This document shows positions 46,755 to 58,375 of a stretch of DNA of 64,000 bases, one piece after another. Position 1 is the first letter of the stretch; each line of letters starts with the position of its first letter. The DNA is taken from the NCBI RefSeq assembly GCF_024868665.1, contig NC_079904.1:20147846-20211845 (forward strand). The letters are read 5' to 3'. The position numbers were made by a program, and so were the translations under genes. This DNA comes from Triplophysa rosa (lineage: Eukaryota > Chordata > Actinopteri > Cypriniformes > Nemacheilidae). The notes under the pieces are model-generated. The model worked only from the letters and a program-made list of their open reading frames with translations, was not told the DNA's origin and did not search any database.

Positions 46755-47717
46755 TAGGGTTGGGTACCGTTCACTTTTTAGCCGGTACTGGTACCAAAAC
46801 AGTACCTGGAATTCGGTGCCGGTACCAAACGGTACGTTTTTTCGGTACTTTACTTTATTTATTTCAGTGAAAAAAAGTCCAAACCTCTCAATCAAACATT
46901 TTGTTGACATTTTACACAAAGACTATAGAAATAACTATTACAACCAGCTTATTCTATTTCCTCCTCACACACATAATCATTTATTCATGCAGTGTGATAA
47001 TTTACCTAAACCATGAGGCCTCCACCATTAACAGACCATTAGAAAATATAGAAAAACAAAACTTTAAAAGTCTACAAAAATATTTTTTACAGAGATACTG
47101 AAAGAATTACATATAAATATATAACGTTGATCATACAATAATACATAATGTAAATGTGCATCAGTCTCCTGCGGCGCTGTTCACAGCTTTAAACTGCACC
47201 TTGACGGTTGGCCTCACTCAACTCTTTCCATCGACTGCTCTAATCTGTCACTAATAACTTTGTTTCAGGACTTCATGAGATGATTTTATTCATTGGTGGA
47301 CAGAAAACACAAAGCGCCTTAACAATTTAAATGTTCAGCGCAGTGTTATGTGTGTGCGTGCCGGCTGCGTCTGAGCGCACATTTCCTTAACGCGATTGCA
47401 TGCTTAATTTTCTAAACAAGAACAAGTGAAATAAATAATATAAATATGATAACCATATGTAGAGTCGAGTGTTTATTTTCATTTTGTACGTTGATAAGGA
47501 CAGCCTGCTTTATTAGCGGTTTTAGTTTCGCTTTGCGTGAAGTAAAATGTTTTCTCTCTCTCTCTCTCTCTCTCTCGTACCTGCTCACGCGCAGTACCCG
47601 ATGCGTTCTCAAGTACCGAAATTTGGCACCGATTGATTTAATGTGAATCGATACTCTGTAGTACCAACGTAATTTGGTCGGTGCCCTTAAAAGTACCGAG
47701 TCCGGTACCCAACCCTA
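46755..47717. mobile_element. hAT element with exact 8-bp duplication (GGTACCG family)
   Basis: Starts TAGGGTTGGGTACCGTTC and ends AGTCCGGTACCCAACCCTA. AGTTTGTG flanks both sides (46747-46754 and 47718-47725). Non-coding apart from short shadows. A (TC)n run lies at 47551-47575. Confidence 0.9.
47551..47575. repeat. (TC)n microsatellite
   Basis: About twelve CT/TC dinucleotides, inside the hAT element. Confidence 0.9.
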
Positions 47718-48094
47718 AGTTTGTGTTGAATCCACTTTCAGGGGTAAGAGCACGGGATCATGCACTTGGACCTCAACACCAGAAACATAAACATCATTGA
47801 CAATCATGAAACATCATTCATCAAAAATAACTCTAAATACAACAGGCAACTAAGCATTTTCAACAACAGCTGCATGAATAAATTTAGCAAACACTAAAAC
47901 AGGAATCCTTTGTAAAAATATATTCAAAACCGAAGTAAATATTGCCACAATGCATGCTGGGAACTTTTCTGTTTGTTGAGCTTACATAATTTTGCAGATT
48001 TTGGACAAAAACTTGTCCACAAAATAATCTTTGTTAGCAACATGCTGTGGACGAATTTTGTTTAGTACAGCAGGTCTCCAGACTGCGACTAAAT

Positions 48095-49324
48095 TAGGGC
48101 TGAACGATTAATCGAAATTGAATCGCAATCGCGATGTGAGACGTTGCGATTTGCTAATCGCAAGAGGCTGCGATGTGGAAGCGATGTGAAAAATAGGAAA
48201 CGCGTCTGTTCCAAGCCCGCTTTGAGTGGCATTCTTGCTAACCAACTGAGTGAGCGCACCTCCGTTATGCCTAATCAGCATTGCTTCTTCTTTTTCTGTT
48301 GTTGTTTTCTTTTGGTGTTTTTCTTTTTTTTTTTTCTTTTTTGTTTGTGATGATCTATTCTGCATGATTATATACGTCGCATTTATAAAGTATTAGCAAG
48401 CATACAGAAGGCAGGAGAGAGACAGTGTGTGTTATTATGGCATCTGCAGAGTCAGATCGATCATTAGGCAAATAAATACTAAAGAACCGTCCAATTCAGA
48501 AGACCGCACACACAGCCTGTGTCATACTCGCGCGACTCTTCCCCGCGTTGTGCGTCTCGCGGACGAGCCGTTTAAACTTGACGCGCACACACAGCCTGTC
48601 ATACTCGCGCGTCTCTGCCCCGCGTTGCGCGTCTCGCGGACGAGCCGTTTAAACTTGACGCGCATACACAGCCTGTTTCGTAATGACGTTTATAGTACTT
48701 GAGTCCGGCTCGGGCATCTGGCAATATGGACGAGGCTTGACGCACGCGCGCACCCTGTGTAAACTCACGCCTAGCTCCGCGTTTCAAACAAATGTAAATT
48801 CTATCTAACTGTTTTGCTAATTTCACTTGGATGAAATTAAACATTCAGCACATTTTTTACTTGTTTTAAAAAATCCCACATACTTAAACAATAATAAATC
48901 AGCCTATGTAAACTATGAACTATTTTAATAATTCACTAACACAATAGAAAATGTTATGGATTTAAGGGTTACAATGGGAGTTGTATTTGTTTTAATGGAA
49001 ACTATAATAGTGTACACTGGTATTTGGATTCTATTGGTGTGATGTAATCTGGAAGTTGGGAACCAATTGAACAACAGTAAGCCCTATTTGAATAATGCCC
49101 AAAGCACACTACAAAAATTAATTTTGTAATGGTTTTAATGGAAACAATTAAATGTTTTTATTTTTGTTGTTTTCTTTCAGGGTAACTATACCCATACTGT
49201 GCTCCACACAACAATATTGAATTGAAGCTTGAATTAGAAAAGTTAAAATCGCAAATCAAATCGCAATCGCAATGTCTGTCAAAAATATCGCAATTAGATA
49301 TTTTCCCCAAATCGCACAGCCCTA
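48095..49324. mobile_element. hAT element (TAGGGCTGAACGATTAATCG)
   Basis: Left TAGGGCTGAACGATTAATCG with AATCGCAATCGCGATG, right CAAATCGCACAGCCCTA with AATCGCAATCGCAATG. Flanks GACTAAAT and GACTTTGC share only GACT, so the duplication has decayed. A ~80-bp tandem duplication is inside. Confidence 0.75.
48504..48665. repeat. ~80-bp tandem duplication
   Basis: Two adjacent copies of a unit with CACACAGCCTGT, CATACTCGCGCG, CCCCGCGTTG and CGTCTCGCGGACGAGCCG, then TTTAAACTTGACGCGCA, and the start of a third. CG-rich compared with the flanks. Confidence 0.85.
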
Positions 49325-49332
49325 GACTTTGC

Positions 49333-49985
49333 ATTTGTGGTTTTCGAGACAGCGGAGCATTTTTTACAAGTACTCGCGCATGTGCGACCTGCAAATTTGG
49401 AATTTCTTCTAGTTGTTATTTCATGTGGAAAGACGAGTAGAACGCGACCCGCCACCAGTGCAGGCTGTGTGTGATCACACGTCACTGATGTTTCCCCTGC
49501 GCGCGCACAATCCAGGTCGTCATTGACAAGTTTACACACACACAACGTGAGCGCATTACTACAAGTCGCTGTTTGCTGTGAGGATTTCTTGAGCCCGAGG
49601 ACGAACATTTATATATGAGACGTTTAAAAAAACTAACCGCGGAGGAGTTCAGGAAACGTCATTTATCTTTGGATTACTTGAGACAGCGCTGGATCATTTC
49701 AAATCCGTTCACAGCAGAGAATGACAGGCGATGCTCTTGTTAGTTTTATTTGAACATTCAAGTTGGATTTTTACAGTGAGGTTGATATCTAAATGTTTTA
49801 CTTCAACTGTGGAATCGATGGAAATCAAAATCAATAAGCAGTACGGATACACAATCTCAATATAATATTGAACTTTCGGTAGACTTCACGTTCATACGTG
49901 TAAGTGAATTGCGTTTTCCGGTTTTGCGTTTAATGTTTCAGTGCACTTAATTACACCGTAACTGGCTCTGTCCGTGTTTGTCTGT
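49333..49985. other. Intergenic or first-intron DNA, no gene seen
   Basis: Short frames only. No terminus recognised. Confidence 0.4.
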
Positions 49986-49989
49986 ATGC

Positions 49990-51215
49990 GTGGGTTCACG
50001 ATACGATACACATCTCGATATTTTGAACAAAATTCAAAAATGAAACTGAAATTCAAATAACATTTAATTTTCAAAATATTAACAATTTCAGTAACTTATT
50101 TTGTTGCACATACAACTTAATGAAGAATTTTAACATTTTAAGGCTTAACTGAAATTAGAATTAAGATCAGTGTCAATTTTGACAGCAAATTTTATTTAGT
50201 TTTAGTCATAGTCTTTTGACTAAAATGCAATTTAGTTTTAGTCATCCCAATTTATCATAGTTTTAGTCTATTTTTAGTCGACGAAATCTACATTATATTA
50301 GTCTACTAAAATCTATCTGGATAAACTCATTTAATTGGTGTAATTAAATGTTCCATACAAAGATTTAACTGTTTCGACATATTTACTTTACCTTGGAATT
50401 AAATTAAACCAGGTCATTACCTTTATTTTTCAGAAAAGTTGAGTAACTACTGGATATGCATTGTTGTAGCACAGAGAATATTAGACCATGAACGACATGT
50501 AGCAGTTCATTCAGTCTCATTTTGACTCAATTGACTCGTTCGTTCAGTGAAGGGCGTGTTCATTCAGTACATTCAACCAATGAAACGCTCTGACAGAGCT
50601 CACACTCAAGCGCTATTTGCTCGTGTCTCTTTGAAGCTGCGCTGTCTTTGCTTGAGACAGTAATGAATGAGAAAAATCTTTCAAAAAGACATATTACATA
50701 AACTGCATTACATTTCTTCAATCATGCAGATCACATACTTGTTTTTTTAGCATGTCATTCGATCTTTTAATATACAGTACGACTCACTTCATCGCTTCTC
50801 TGATCGGAACAGCGCTGGTTTCTTTTGGCTTACTTTATGTTGCATATCACGTTATGCAGCAGCTCATGTTAGCGGATAAATTAACATTGGCATTTAAAAA
50901 CGTTTGTGCTGCCTTTGTAATGAGTTTCGGTGTGACTTGCCTGCAGTCACGCTTCAAGTTTGCTGTGTTTTAACGGCGATTGTGAAGGAAAATATGACGC
51001 TTTGTAAACCACTTGGAGACACAGATTGTGTCTTGTGCTTCTCTCTCTACCGTATATGTGAGATAAGCACACGTGACGCGCTGGCGCAGAGTAGGTAGCA
51101 TCTTGACCGCTGAACGAATAGAATTAAACATATCGTAAAACATCCCCATCTCTCTACGATGCGCATCGTAACATTTTTGCATCGCAAAATATCGTAATAC
51201 GAAGTATCGTTACAA
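49990..51215. mobile_element. hAT-like element interrupted by a second repeat copy
   Basis: The left part has CACGATACGATACACATCTC (49997). The right part has TACGATGCGCATCGTAAC and AATACGAAGTATCGTTACAA (51157-51216), the typical CGATAC-rich ends of a hAT family. Between them lies a partial copy (50168-51085) of the element at 44613-46437. Confidence 0.55.
50168..51085. repeat. Partial second copy of the 44613-46437 element
   Basis: Aligns with 44640-46290: TTTAGTTTTAGTCATAGTC, TTCCATACAAAGATTTAACTG, GAACGACATGTAGCAGTTCA, ACTCGTTCGTTCAG and the AATGAGTTTCGGTGTGACT block. It lacks the 432-bp element found at 45102. Confidence 0.8.
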
Positions 51216-51360
51216 CCCTTAATTTTTACACTGCATATGAAAGCAGCACGTTCGCGTTGCTCTCAGCACATGCAGAAAGAGCGTCTACAGCACCATGCCA
51301 AAGTCCGTTTAACGAAAGTCATGCCACTCCGCAGCCTTTTGGACAGCTATTTACGTCATA

Positions 51361-51814
51361 GTGGGGCTGCACGATAATTTATCACGATACCACTAAATCC
51401 TATTGAAATCAAGCTGGCTGTGATATGCAATGTGTCAATATTTTTTTTAATGCATAGCTTGTCCATAAAGCACGGCTCTGGGATCAGTAGGAAATGCTGC
51501 TATCTAAAAGCAGTGTGAGTTTGAGTCGCTTATAATGTGCATTTGAAAAAGCAACACACGTCAAACACGATCATTATAAATATACTTCATTATCATAAAA
51601 ATACCTGATGAGGCTTGAGTAACAGTGATAAAAAAGATGTCCATAGGCATTTCATAGATTCTAGAACGTGTTATGGTCTTCTTCTGCAGTGCATATTTGG
51701 AGTTTCCGCACAAGTGCCCTCTGGCTTTCGGATGCAGCAGCATTTTCCCATACTTCACTCAAAAGCTGTGCATAAATCACGTGATATTTATCATCGGTTT
51801 ATCACGACAACCCT
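51361..51814. mobile_element. hAT element with exact 8-bp duplication
   Basis: Starts GTGGGGCTGCACGATAATTT and ends GGTTTATCACGACAACCCT. ACGTCATA flanks both sides (51353-51360 and 51815-51822). 454 bp, no transposase. Confidence 0.88.
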
Positions 51815-51822
51815 ACGTCATA

Positions 51823-52863
51823 GCAAGAGCACCTCCAAGCCGCTATTTAGCATTGCATTTCTTCCAATTTATTGCAATGGCAGAGGCGCACCTTGTTAAT
51901 ATATTATCTTTGGCCTTTCCCATTGAGCGCATGTTTACAGCAATCGCAAATTTTGCATTACGTCATTTTAAATACTCTGATGCGCAAAACCTCTCAAGAA
52001 GCGTGTTTTACTGGCATGTTGATGAACAGTAAACCAAGAACTGCTGTGAGCTGCCAGTGTAAATCTTTACATTTATTCAATACACCAGGAATTTGTACAA
52101 GTTGATTTTCACTTAAAGATAATAAAATAAGTCAAGTAAAATAAAGAGAATTTCAGTAAAATAGTTGTTTTTAGGGCTGCAACTAACGATTATTTTAATT
52201 GTCGATTAATCTAACGATTATTTTTCGATTCGTCGACTAATCTAGCGATTATTCTTTCTTATTAATCTAATAAAGATTTTTTGGATTACTTTATTAACCC
52301 TTTGGCAAACTTTGCAAATAAACAATAAGTTCTAGTATTTTCTTACAGTATAAAGGGTTCGGCATAGTCCAGGCGAATTGCACTTTCGTTCTGCGTTTTG
52401 GGGTAAACCGAAGCTCGAAAATGTGGAGAGACGGTATAGTGTTTTCGAACAATCCAACACCCCTTTGTTTCTGGAGGCGGGGTTTACATGACGTATGCCT
52501 CTGCGCACGTGGCCACACAAACAACAAAGATGTCTGCAACGCGACATTCAAAAGCATCCAGGCTGCTCAAATGTTATCGTTTTTTTTATGTAGCCCTTAT
52601 CTGACCTCACCTCAGCTAAATAAAATGACGTGTTATTTCCCACAGACCGGGTGGCGCTACATAACACACCCACCTATTACGTAATGGCCATGGACCAATG
52701 GTGGCTCGAGGGTGTTTACCGGCCAACACGAACTTTCGGAGAGTTCTGTTTGGTTTGCTGCGGCGAACTAGTGAAACGAATTGTCGTTTGGACCAGATTT
52801 TGTTCGAAATCAGGTCACAGACGGTCGTTTTTCGATTTCAAATGTAGTATGCTGAGCCCTTAA
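51823..52863. other. Repeat-derived spacer
   Basis: 51823-52130 shows a weak hAT transposase-like reading (ILSLAFPIERMFTAIANFAL) with no supporting structure. 52171-52290 is an isolated end of the 37427-38534 hAT family (AGGGCTGCAACTAACGATTA). 52600-52860 is unassigned. Confidence 0.45.
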
Positions 52864-54060
52864 AGAGCAGGTTTCATGAATCTCATAAAATTACCGGCAT
52901 TTCAGTGTGTAACGTAGCTTTCCTTCAATTTTGACGATCTGCAAAGTTGTTATTCCAAAAAGTCCATGATAAATTAAGATATTGGCTTCCAAAATAAGGA
53001 GTCGACTCCGAACCGCCCAAACAAATCGTTAGGCTTTCGAATCTTTTGAGTGTAACATCGATACGTCACACTGTAATGCATCAGCACAATCCCCGCCTTC
53101 CCGCGAAACAGGAACACTCTGACCTGCCCACTAGCACTTCAGGTAGTGTTGCGTATACAACATGCTGTGTTTGTGCTGTGAACGCAAATGTACTTTGTTT
53201 TCGCTGCCAAAGGATGGCGATGTGAAGGATCGGTGGTTACATTTTTTTTCCACGATACCACTGCAGTACAATTTCAACCTTGTGTAATGTGCTCGTCATT
53301 TTACCGACGACTGGTTCTCAAATTTTGGCGAGTTCAACGCGGGATTTGCCAGCCGCTAGACCCTTAAAGATAAGTCAATACCAACTTTATTTGGACTAAC
53401 AAGCGTCTCAGAACCACAAGCTGTAAGTATGATAAATACGTTATGTGTACATGTTAAATTGAGTGCTTACAATATACGTTAAAGTAATTGTGCTAATCCG
53501 TGTTGTATATTTAGTACAGCTGTAGGTTTCCAGGTAAACAACGTATAAGTTAACAGTGTTACAGTTTTAATAATCCAACTCTTACCTAATAATGTGGCGG
53601 TTATTGTAGACTGTTGTCGTTCTACATGTCGTAGTATTATACAAACTGTATCCCTTAATCGTTTAGTCACTAATTTAGTCACTATTAAAAACTTGTGATA
53701 TGGTAATACTGATGCCATTTTTACACACAGCGTCTTTGTTTACAAAAACCTTCCTGAGATAAGAACTGTGGTAATGGGCGTTTCTTTTCTGACACGCAGT
53801 GTATGAAGAAAGACCAATCACAACTGATTGGGCCAGTTGGCCAATCGGAGCACACTGGACTCGCGGTAGGGAGGAGCTTAGAGAAGCGGAAAATTTGAAC
53901 AGCTTCGGAGGAATCGTTTAGGGATCTTTGAGAAATGGATAGATACTAAATGCTTATTTTAAGAAAATAGCACCTTTTTTTTCCTTTGATGCATTTGAAC
54001 ATGTTGTTGGGGACTCTAATACAACATTAGGACACTTACAAAAACCTTTAAACCTGCTCT
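52864..54060 (+). mobile_element. Kolobok-like element: TTAA duplication and THAP exon
   Basis: Inverted ends AGAGCAGGTTT and AAACCTGCTCT, each next to TTAA (52860-52863 and 54061-54064). TTAA target sites with a THAP-type transposase are the hallmarks of Kolobok. The only coding remnant is a THAP exon (53162-53422) with a premature stop. The right third has GACCAATCACAACTGATTGG and TGTTGTTGGGGACTCTAATA, shared with the other copies. Confidence 0.8.
53162..53422 (+). pseudogene. Decayed THAP exon
   Basis: Begins MLCLCCERKCTLFSLPKDGD. After W and the FNLV region a TAA precedes CARHFTDDWF. A second stop follows FASR. The AxPTLF-type box survives as SIPTLFGLT, and the donor GTAAGTATG is intact. 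It is homologous to 40475-40750. Confidence 0.8.
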
Positions 54061-54064
54061 TTAA

Positions 54065-54807
54065 AGCAAATCATACTTTTTACTCCACTACATCTTATAA
54101 ATAAATATTGTTGTTTTAACATTTTAATCCGTGTTTACATTAAAATCACTATCTTCTTTTAATTAAGTAGTTTTAATTTTAAAAGTAAAAAAAGACTGAT
54201 TTTTTAATGTACTTAAGTACTGTATTAAAGGTAAAAAATAAAAATAAATTAGCTCTGTATACTGTGGTAGGCTATATGAGACAATTTTTTTTACTGCACT
54301 TATGCTTTTTGTTGTCCTTATGTTGTTCCAATTGCTTCCATTGTTTCCCTCATCTGTAGGTCGCTTTGGATAAAAGCATTTAAAAATGTGTTTATGAAAT
54401 ACTAGAGCATGATATATGCTCTGTATTTTTTTTCCTCTAAGCAATATCCGACTCTATTTTTAGCCTCATAATGAAATTGAGTAAAAGTAAAAATACTACT
54501 ATCTGTCTCTGTTTATTGTACAAAACTATCACCGTATAAAAGACTCTAATGCAGAGTGGCGTTAAAGCGAGCCTGCGCACCCTGAACTCAGAATGATGCA
54601 CTTAATGCATTCGCTTCGTTATTTACAGTTATGCGCATCCCGGACGCACAATGATGCGCTTAAAGCACCTACTCCTTCTGAAGTCCCGGGGATCATTTTG
54701 CTCCCCAAAGTAAATAATAGTTAGAACACAACGAGAAGAGATGATATGTTACATGTTTAACACAGTGTGTTGCACCAATCAGAACAGTTTACAGTTAAAT
54801 CAGAGGT
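54065..54807. other. Spacer, unassigned repeats
   Basis: Contains AAGTACTTAAGTACATT-like and AGTAAAAGTAAAAATACTAC words near 54215 and 54485 (decayed foldback family) and AAAGCGACCTACAG-like sequence on the minus strand near 54355. No gene. Confidence 0.4.
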
Positions 54808-55391
54808 TTAAAGGTACAGTGCGGGATGTTTTGTATGATCTATTAACAGAAATGCAATATAACATACAAAACTGTCTTTAGATGTGTATAAAAACCTTAC
54901 GTAATGAAAAGTTATGTTTTTATTACCTTAGAATAAACCAGTTGTATCTACATAAGGAGCGGGCCTATCTACATGAAATTTGTTATGTTGCGCAGCCATG
55001 TTTTGTACAGTAAGCTCTAACGGACAAACAGATCTACAGAGCGCGTTTCGTATATGTTGGTCTTCATGTGTGTTTTTAGACGCAGCTTGCGTCATCACTG
55101 AGTTGAAGACGCACAAAGTAGTAAGTGTAGTACGGAGAGAAGGAGGAGTAGTCGTCGTCGTCTAGCTGAAGCAATTGATTGTTCTGTCTTAGAAGTTTTG
55201 ATAAAATGGAGGACCATGCGTATTGTGCACAAGAGCCGACAGAGCGTGAATCTCCGTCGTCAAAGAAGCGCAAACGTGATGCTGCCAGACGAATTAGAGA
55301 CAAACGGCGTCTTACCAGTCTAGCAGAAAACAGGCAACTTCGGCGTCGCCTTGAAAACATTTGTCTTTCAACAGTGCCTTCCATCTGGTAA
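54808..55391 (+). repeat. Coding repeat, copy 1
   Basis: Nearly identical over about 500 bp to 63109-63606: both start AAAGGTACAGTGCGGGATG, share TTTGTATGATCTATTAACAG, TTACCTTAGAATAAACCAG and a MEDHAYCAQEP coding segment. Copy 1 has ACATG in ATCTACATGAAATTTG where copy 2 is shorter. The element end AAAGGTACAGTG is common in fish DNA repeats. Confidence 0.85.
55206..55391 (+). CDS. Transposon-borne basic protein fragment, copy 1
   Basis: The plus-strand reading MEDHAYCAQEPTERES, then PSSKKRKRDAARRIRDKRRL and TSLAENRQLRRRLE, stops after SIW at 55391. The KKRKRDAARRIRDKRR run looks like a nuclear basic region. Similar N-termini occur in uncharacterised fish proteins linked to repeats (from memory, unverified). 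It is truncated relative to what I would expect, because the second half turns into unrelated sequence and no donor is evident. The function is unknown; a DNA-binding role is inference. Confidence 0.4.
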   Translation: MEDHAYCAQEPTERESPSSKKRKRDAARRIRDKRRLTSLAENRQLRRRLENICLSTVPSIW

Positions 55392-55419
55392 TAGATCACA
55401 GCGATGTTATCCTGGATTT

Positions 55420-55420
55420 N
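55420..55420. other. Ambiguous base (N)
   Basis: The only N in the window, in CCTGGATTTNGTATTG. It lies just before a palindromic hAT end (55425-55505: AGGATCGATCC, AGTATCGAAAGTATCGATAC, AGGATCGATCC), a likely site of sequencing or assembly difficulty. Confidence 0.9.
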
Positions 55421-55509
55421 GTATTGATATTTTTATGTTAGGATCGATCCTTTTCGATACAACCTCAGTATCGAAAGTATCGATACTTCAGGATCGATCC
55501 GCCACCCAC

Positions 55510-56017
55510 TACCCAAAAGCCAAACGCAAAGTAAAGTAAAGCAGTGTACGCGCTGCAGATCCAAGAAAAACCGAGTCGCAAAAGCACTGGTGGCTGAAAC
55601 GCAGAATTAAAGGGGCGGTGCAAATGAATTAGTAGGTACTGCAAAGGAAAAGATGTGTTGCAAAATCATTGCTGCTAAAGGTTTTCTTTGGGAAAAAAAT
55701 ATTTTATCTCTGAGTACTTAATTTTTTTTGCAAAACTTTCTTTTTGTTTGCAAAACTTTTTTTTTTCTCTCAATCCAAGTTTTATTTAAAGGGCACGTAT
55801 ATTTGCAAAATTCACTTTTATAATGTGTTAAAACATTAATACGTGTCCACAGTGTCTGTAAACAAGCAGTCTAAACAGTTAAAAATGTGCTCACTCCTTT
55901 TTTAACAATTTGCGTAATTCAAAAACCCTGCTGGTAAAAGCAAAGATTTGAATTCTGCCGTTAATGTCGTCACTCAACGGCAAAGCCCGCCCAGCAGTGG
56001 TGACGATCTGCCAATAC
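55510..56017. other. Repeat-derived spacer
   Basis: From 55788 AAAGGGCACGTATATTTGC begins a repeat that continues to at least 56835 and carries a THAP relic. Poly-T/TTTGCAAAAC words at 55720-55770. No intact gene. Confidence 0.4.
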
Positions 56018-56532
56018 GCCCTTTTCACATGACGTCACGCATCTTCCGTTCTGCCGCGAAGCAGTGTATCGTTACTTCCGCTAGCACTCCAGTTCATAAG
56101 GTGGCGGTAATGCACCTATAAGCTGGTTTGCCAACCGCCAGTAAAACTCAAGAAGTTACTTCCGCTAGCGCCTCAGAATGGAGTTTACCAAGTGGCTTGC
56201 ACATCTGCCACAAATACGTCTAGATGATGTACAACGTCTTGCAGACAAATTTTCGCTAACGACAAGATCAAAGCTAGAGAAAGGATACAAATTCTTCGTT
56301 GAACAGTACCTGTTTGATTATGAAGGTAAGTGTTTTGTTTTCTTTTTGTGTTAGCGAAGGTGCTAGGATAAGTACTTGAATACGTGTTCTGTCAGTTTTT
56401 TTCTCACTGTTGTTAAATTCCAGCGCGACAGCAAAACGGAAGTTCTTCTTCTTTTGTTTGTTGCAAGACGGATGTTATGATACACTGCTTTGCAAAAAGG
56501 CGGAAGTTAAGTGACGTCATTGTGAAAAGGGC
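56018..56532 (+). mobile_element. 515-bp element keeping a complete first exon
   Basis: Inverted ends GCCCTTTTCACATGACGTCA and TGACGTCATTGTGAAAAGGG (closing C). It contains a 50-residue ORF with splice donor starting 160 bp from the left end, then ~200 bp to the right end. The layout suggests a larger autonomous element shortened by an internal deletion. Target duplication unclear. Confidence 0.75.
56178..56326 (+). CDS. Transposon-borne first exon, unknown family
   Basis: The ATG opens MEFTKWLAHLPQIRLDDVQR, then LADKFSLTTRSKLEKGYKFF and VEQYLFDYE, and the exon ends GAAG before GTAAGTG. It is intact, helical in composition, with no stop, ~49 codons. The KGYKFFVEQY-x-DYE ending resembles N-termini of fish proteins that go on into SWIM/YqaJ-type regions; that is from memory and uncertain. 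No following exon is present before the element ends. Confidence 0.5.
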
Positions 56533-56606
56533 CCTTATTTGCTTAGACACAGCCCATGTGGGAAGTACAACAGTCGCCATTGTTAGATCGTCACTGGAGC
56601 TACACA

Positions 56607-56835
56607 ATGTCTGCGCCACGGAGGCACTACAGTTGTTCTGTATTAGGATGTACCGACCAGCATAACTGTCTTCCATAGACTCCCGCAAGCTGAGTTATAG
56701 AGAACAGCATGGTTAAATTTCATTTATGAAGGCAATGTCCGCTGAGAATCGGTAAAGTATTTCACGTTTCCGCCAATTCATTTCACGCCGGTGCTGTGCC
56801 GAATAATCTGTACATTATCGAAATCTGTGACTAGA
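56607..56835 (+). pseudogene. Second THAP-type relic
   Basis: Reads MSAPRRHYSCSVLGCTDQHN, then broken by stops, with later GKVFHVSANSFHAG in which the expected Cys and His of the C-x2-H pair are lost. The C-x4-C start differs from the C-x2-C exons at 40475 and 53162, so it is from another THAP lineage. Confidence 0.5.
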
Positions 56836-57439
56836 GGCGTGTTTCGTAATATTCACCAAGGCGAGAAGGTGCCTGGAGCAATGTACAGTAGTTTATCGCG
56901 ATTGCGCGGAAGGGGGTTCTTAACCTGTATATTATGAACCGCCGCCACGTCCGCGATAACTATTGCCATTCGCGCTCTTGTGTATGGAACGCGAACGGGG
57001 ACAAAACATGTAACGCGAAACACGTGAAATTTGGACGCGTCAACATGACAATTTTGTACGCGTAAATACGAAGGTTGAGTTCGGGTGATCGCGTCAGACC
57101 GTACACCAGCCAATAGCGTTGCTCTGTTTAAGATTATATTTGCATTTGTGATGCGATGGCACGTTGCTATATACGTATATAAACATCAGACGAACATTTT
57201 TGCGTGAGGGATGATGCGCTGTTAGGTAATCAAATACCTATGCAAGACGTCACACGTAACATCTTGTTCGTGAATGAGATGTAATTGTACGTTGGCATGT
57301 ACGTAGGCAAACGTATAAGTTCTGAGTGATACGTTGGTTGTGATGTCAGTCCTATGCCATGGGTTGTCATCTCATCTCTACGTCCCAGAATCCCCTTTTT
57401 AACTTTGGCGGTTTTTGTCTGCGAAGGTGGAAAAGTTGA

Positions 57440-57558
57440 ATGCTGTCTAGGATGGCTCTTAGAAGTTTTTTATTAAACTGTCAAAGAACCTTTACGGACT
57501 GCATTGGATTGGCGTCCTCTTATCACACAGAGGATGATTTGAATATTATCATAACCAG
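57440..57558 (+). CDS. Possible first exon, unrecognised
   Basis: ATG frame MLSRMALRSFLLNCQRTFTD, then CIGLASSYHTEDDLNIIITR, ending AACCAG before GTATGTCC. The Arg/Ser/Leu-rich, acid-free first 20 residues would suit a mitochondrial presequence. There is no match I recognise and no second exon to the right before the element at 57799. It may equally be chance. Confidence 0.25.
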
Positions 57559-57829
57559 GTATGTCCAAAAACATTACATTTATAAGATGGCTGACTTCCA
57601 GCAACTTGAATGCCATGCCATCATGGTTAATTTCTTAAGGGTGTTGTCATTGAGTTTAACAACAGCAAATATTCACATTACAATTTTTTACTAAACTAAA
57701 CTTTACTGATAACCTCTTTTCAAAACGCAACATATTTTTTATTTGCCACTAGTAGTTATGCAGTATATTTAACTAGCCTCAAAGTCTAAGCCAGAGTAAC
57801 ACAGCAAATTTACACGATGTCCTGTTAAA

Positions 57830-58085
57830 TTCACACCAGCAGTGTGAAAATCAACTCTTTTTCGGGGTTTATATAGGTCCACACTAAATCGAGTTAAATT
57901 AACATTTTTAAAAGTGTTATATTTTTTACACTTGCACAGTGTTATAAAAACACTTGGAAGTGTTCAGCTTTAACACCACTAGTGTGCTTTTTAATTCCTT
58001 AAAGGCTTCATTTACACCAAATAAGTGTTGAAACTACACTATAATGTGTCAATAGTTTAACACTATGTGATTAACTGGACACTAA
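57830..58085. repeat. Left subterminal AGTGTTAAA zone
   Basis: At least ten short words such as AGTGTTATA, AAGTGTTGAA, AACACTTGG, AACACTAGTGTG and TAACACTATG in both orientations. The right end (62130-62270) has AACACCAG, AACACTTTT, TTAACACTAAA and AACACTGG. Confidence 0.7.
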
Positions 58086-58295
58086 TTTAGTGTTATACAT
58101 GTCCTGATTAAGGTAATTTAATTTAATCTATAATAATGATACAGTAAATACATGTATAAATCAATTAAAGAAGAGCCAACATACTGTCTCAGTTTGATCT
58201 TTTATTTTGAACAAATAAACATGTCAAACCAACATAAATGAAGGAACAACATATTCACCGTCTGACCCATATGGACGCTGTAGATCAAAAGGCCT

Positions 58296-58375
58296 GTAGA
58301 ACCTTAGAGCATTGGCTTTAATAATCAAAAGGTCTGTAGAACCTTAGAGTTTTGGCTTTAATGTGTACACAACCA
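58296..58375. repeat. Short tandem duplication at the cargo gene's stop
   Basis: GTAGAACCTTAGAG followed by TTGGCTTTAAT occurs twice, about 40 bp apart. The second copy contains the TTA that gives the stop codon. Confidence 0.7.

Noticed and set aside
48108..48365. Lysine-rich minus-strand frame
   Set aside because: Comes from a poly-T/CTT tract inside the hAT element.
51823..52105. hAT transposase C-terminus
   Set aside because: Only a vague helical resemblance over ~50 residues, with no LSxxKR/dimerisation signature that I could confirm.
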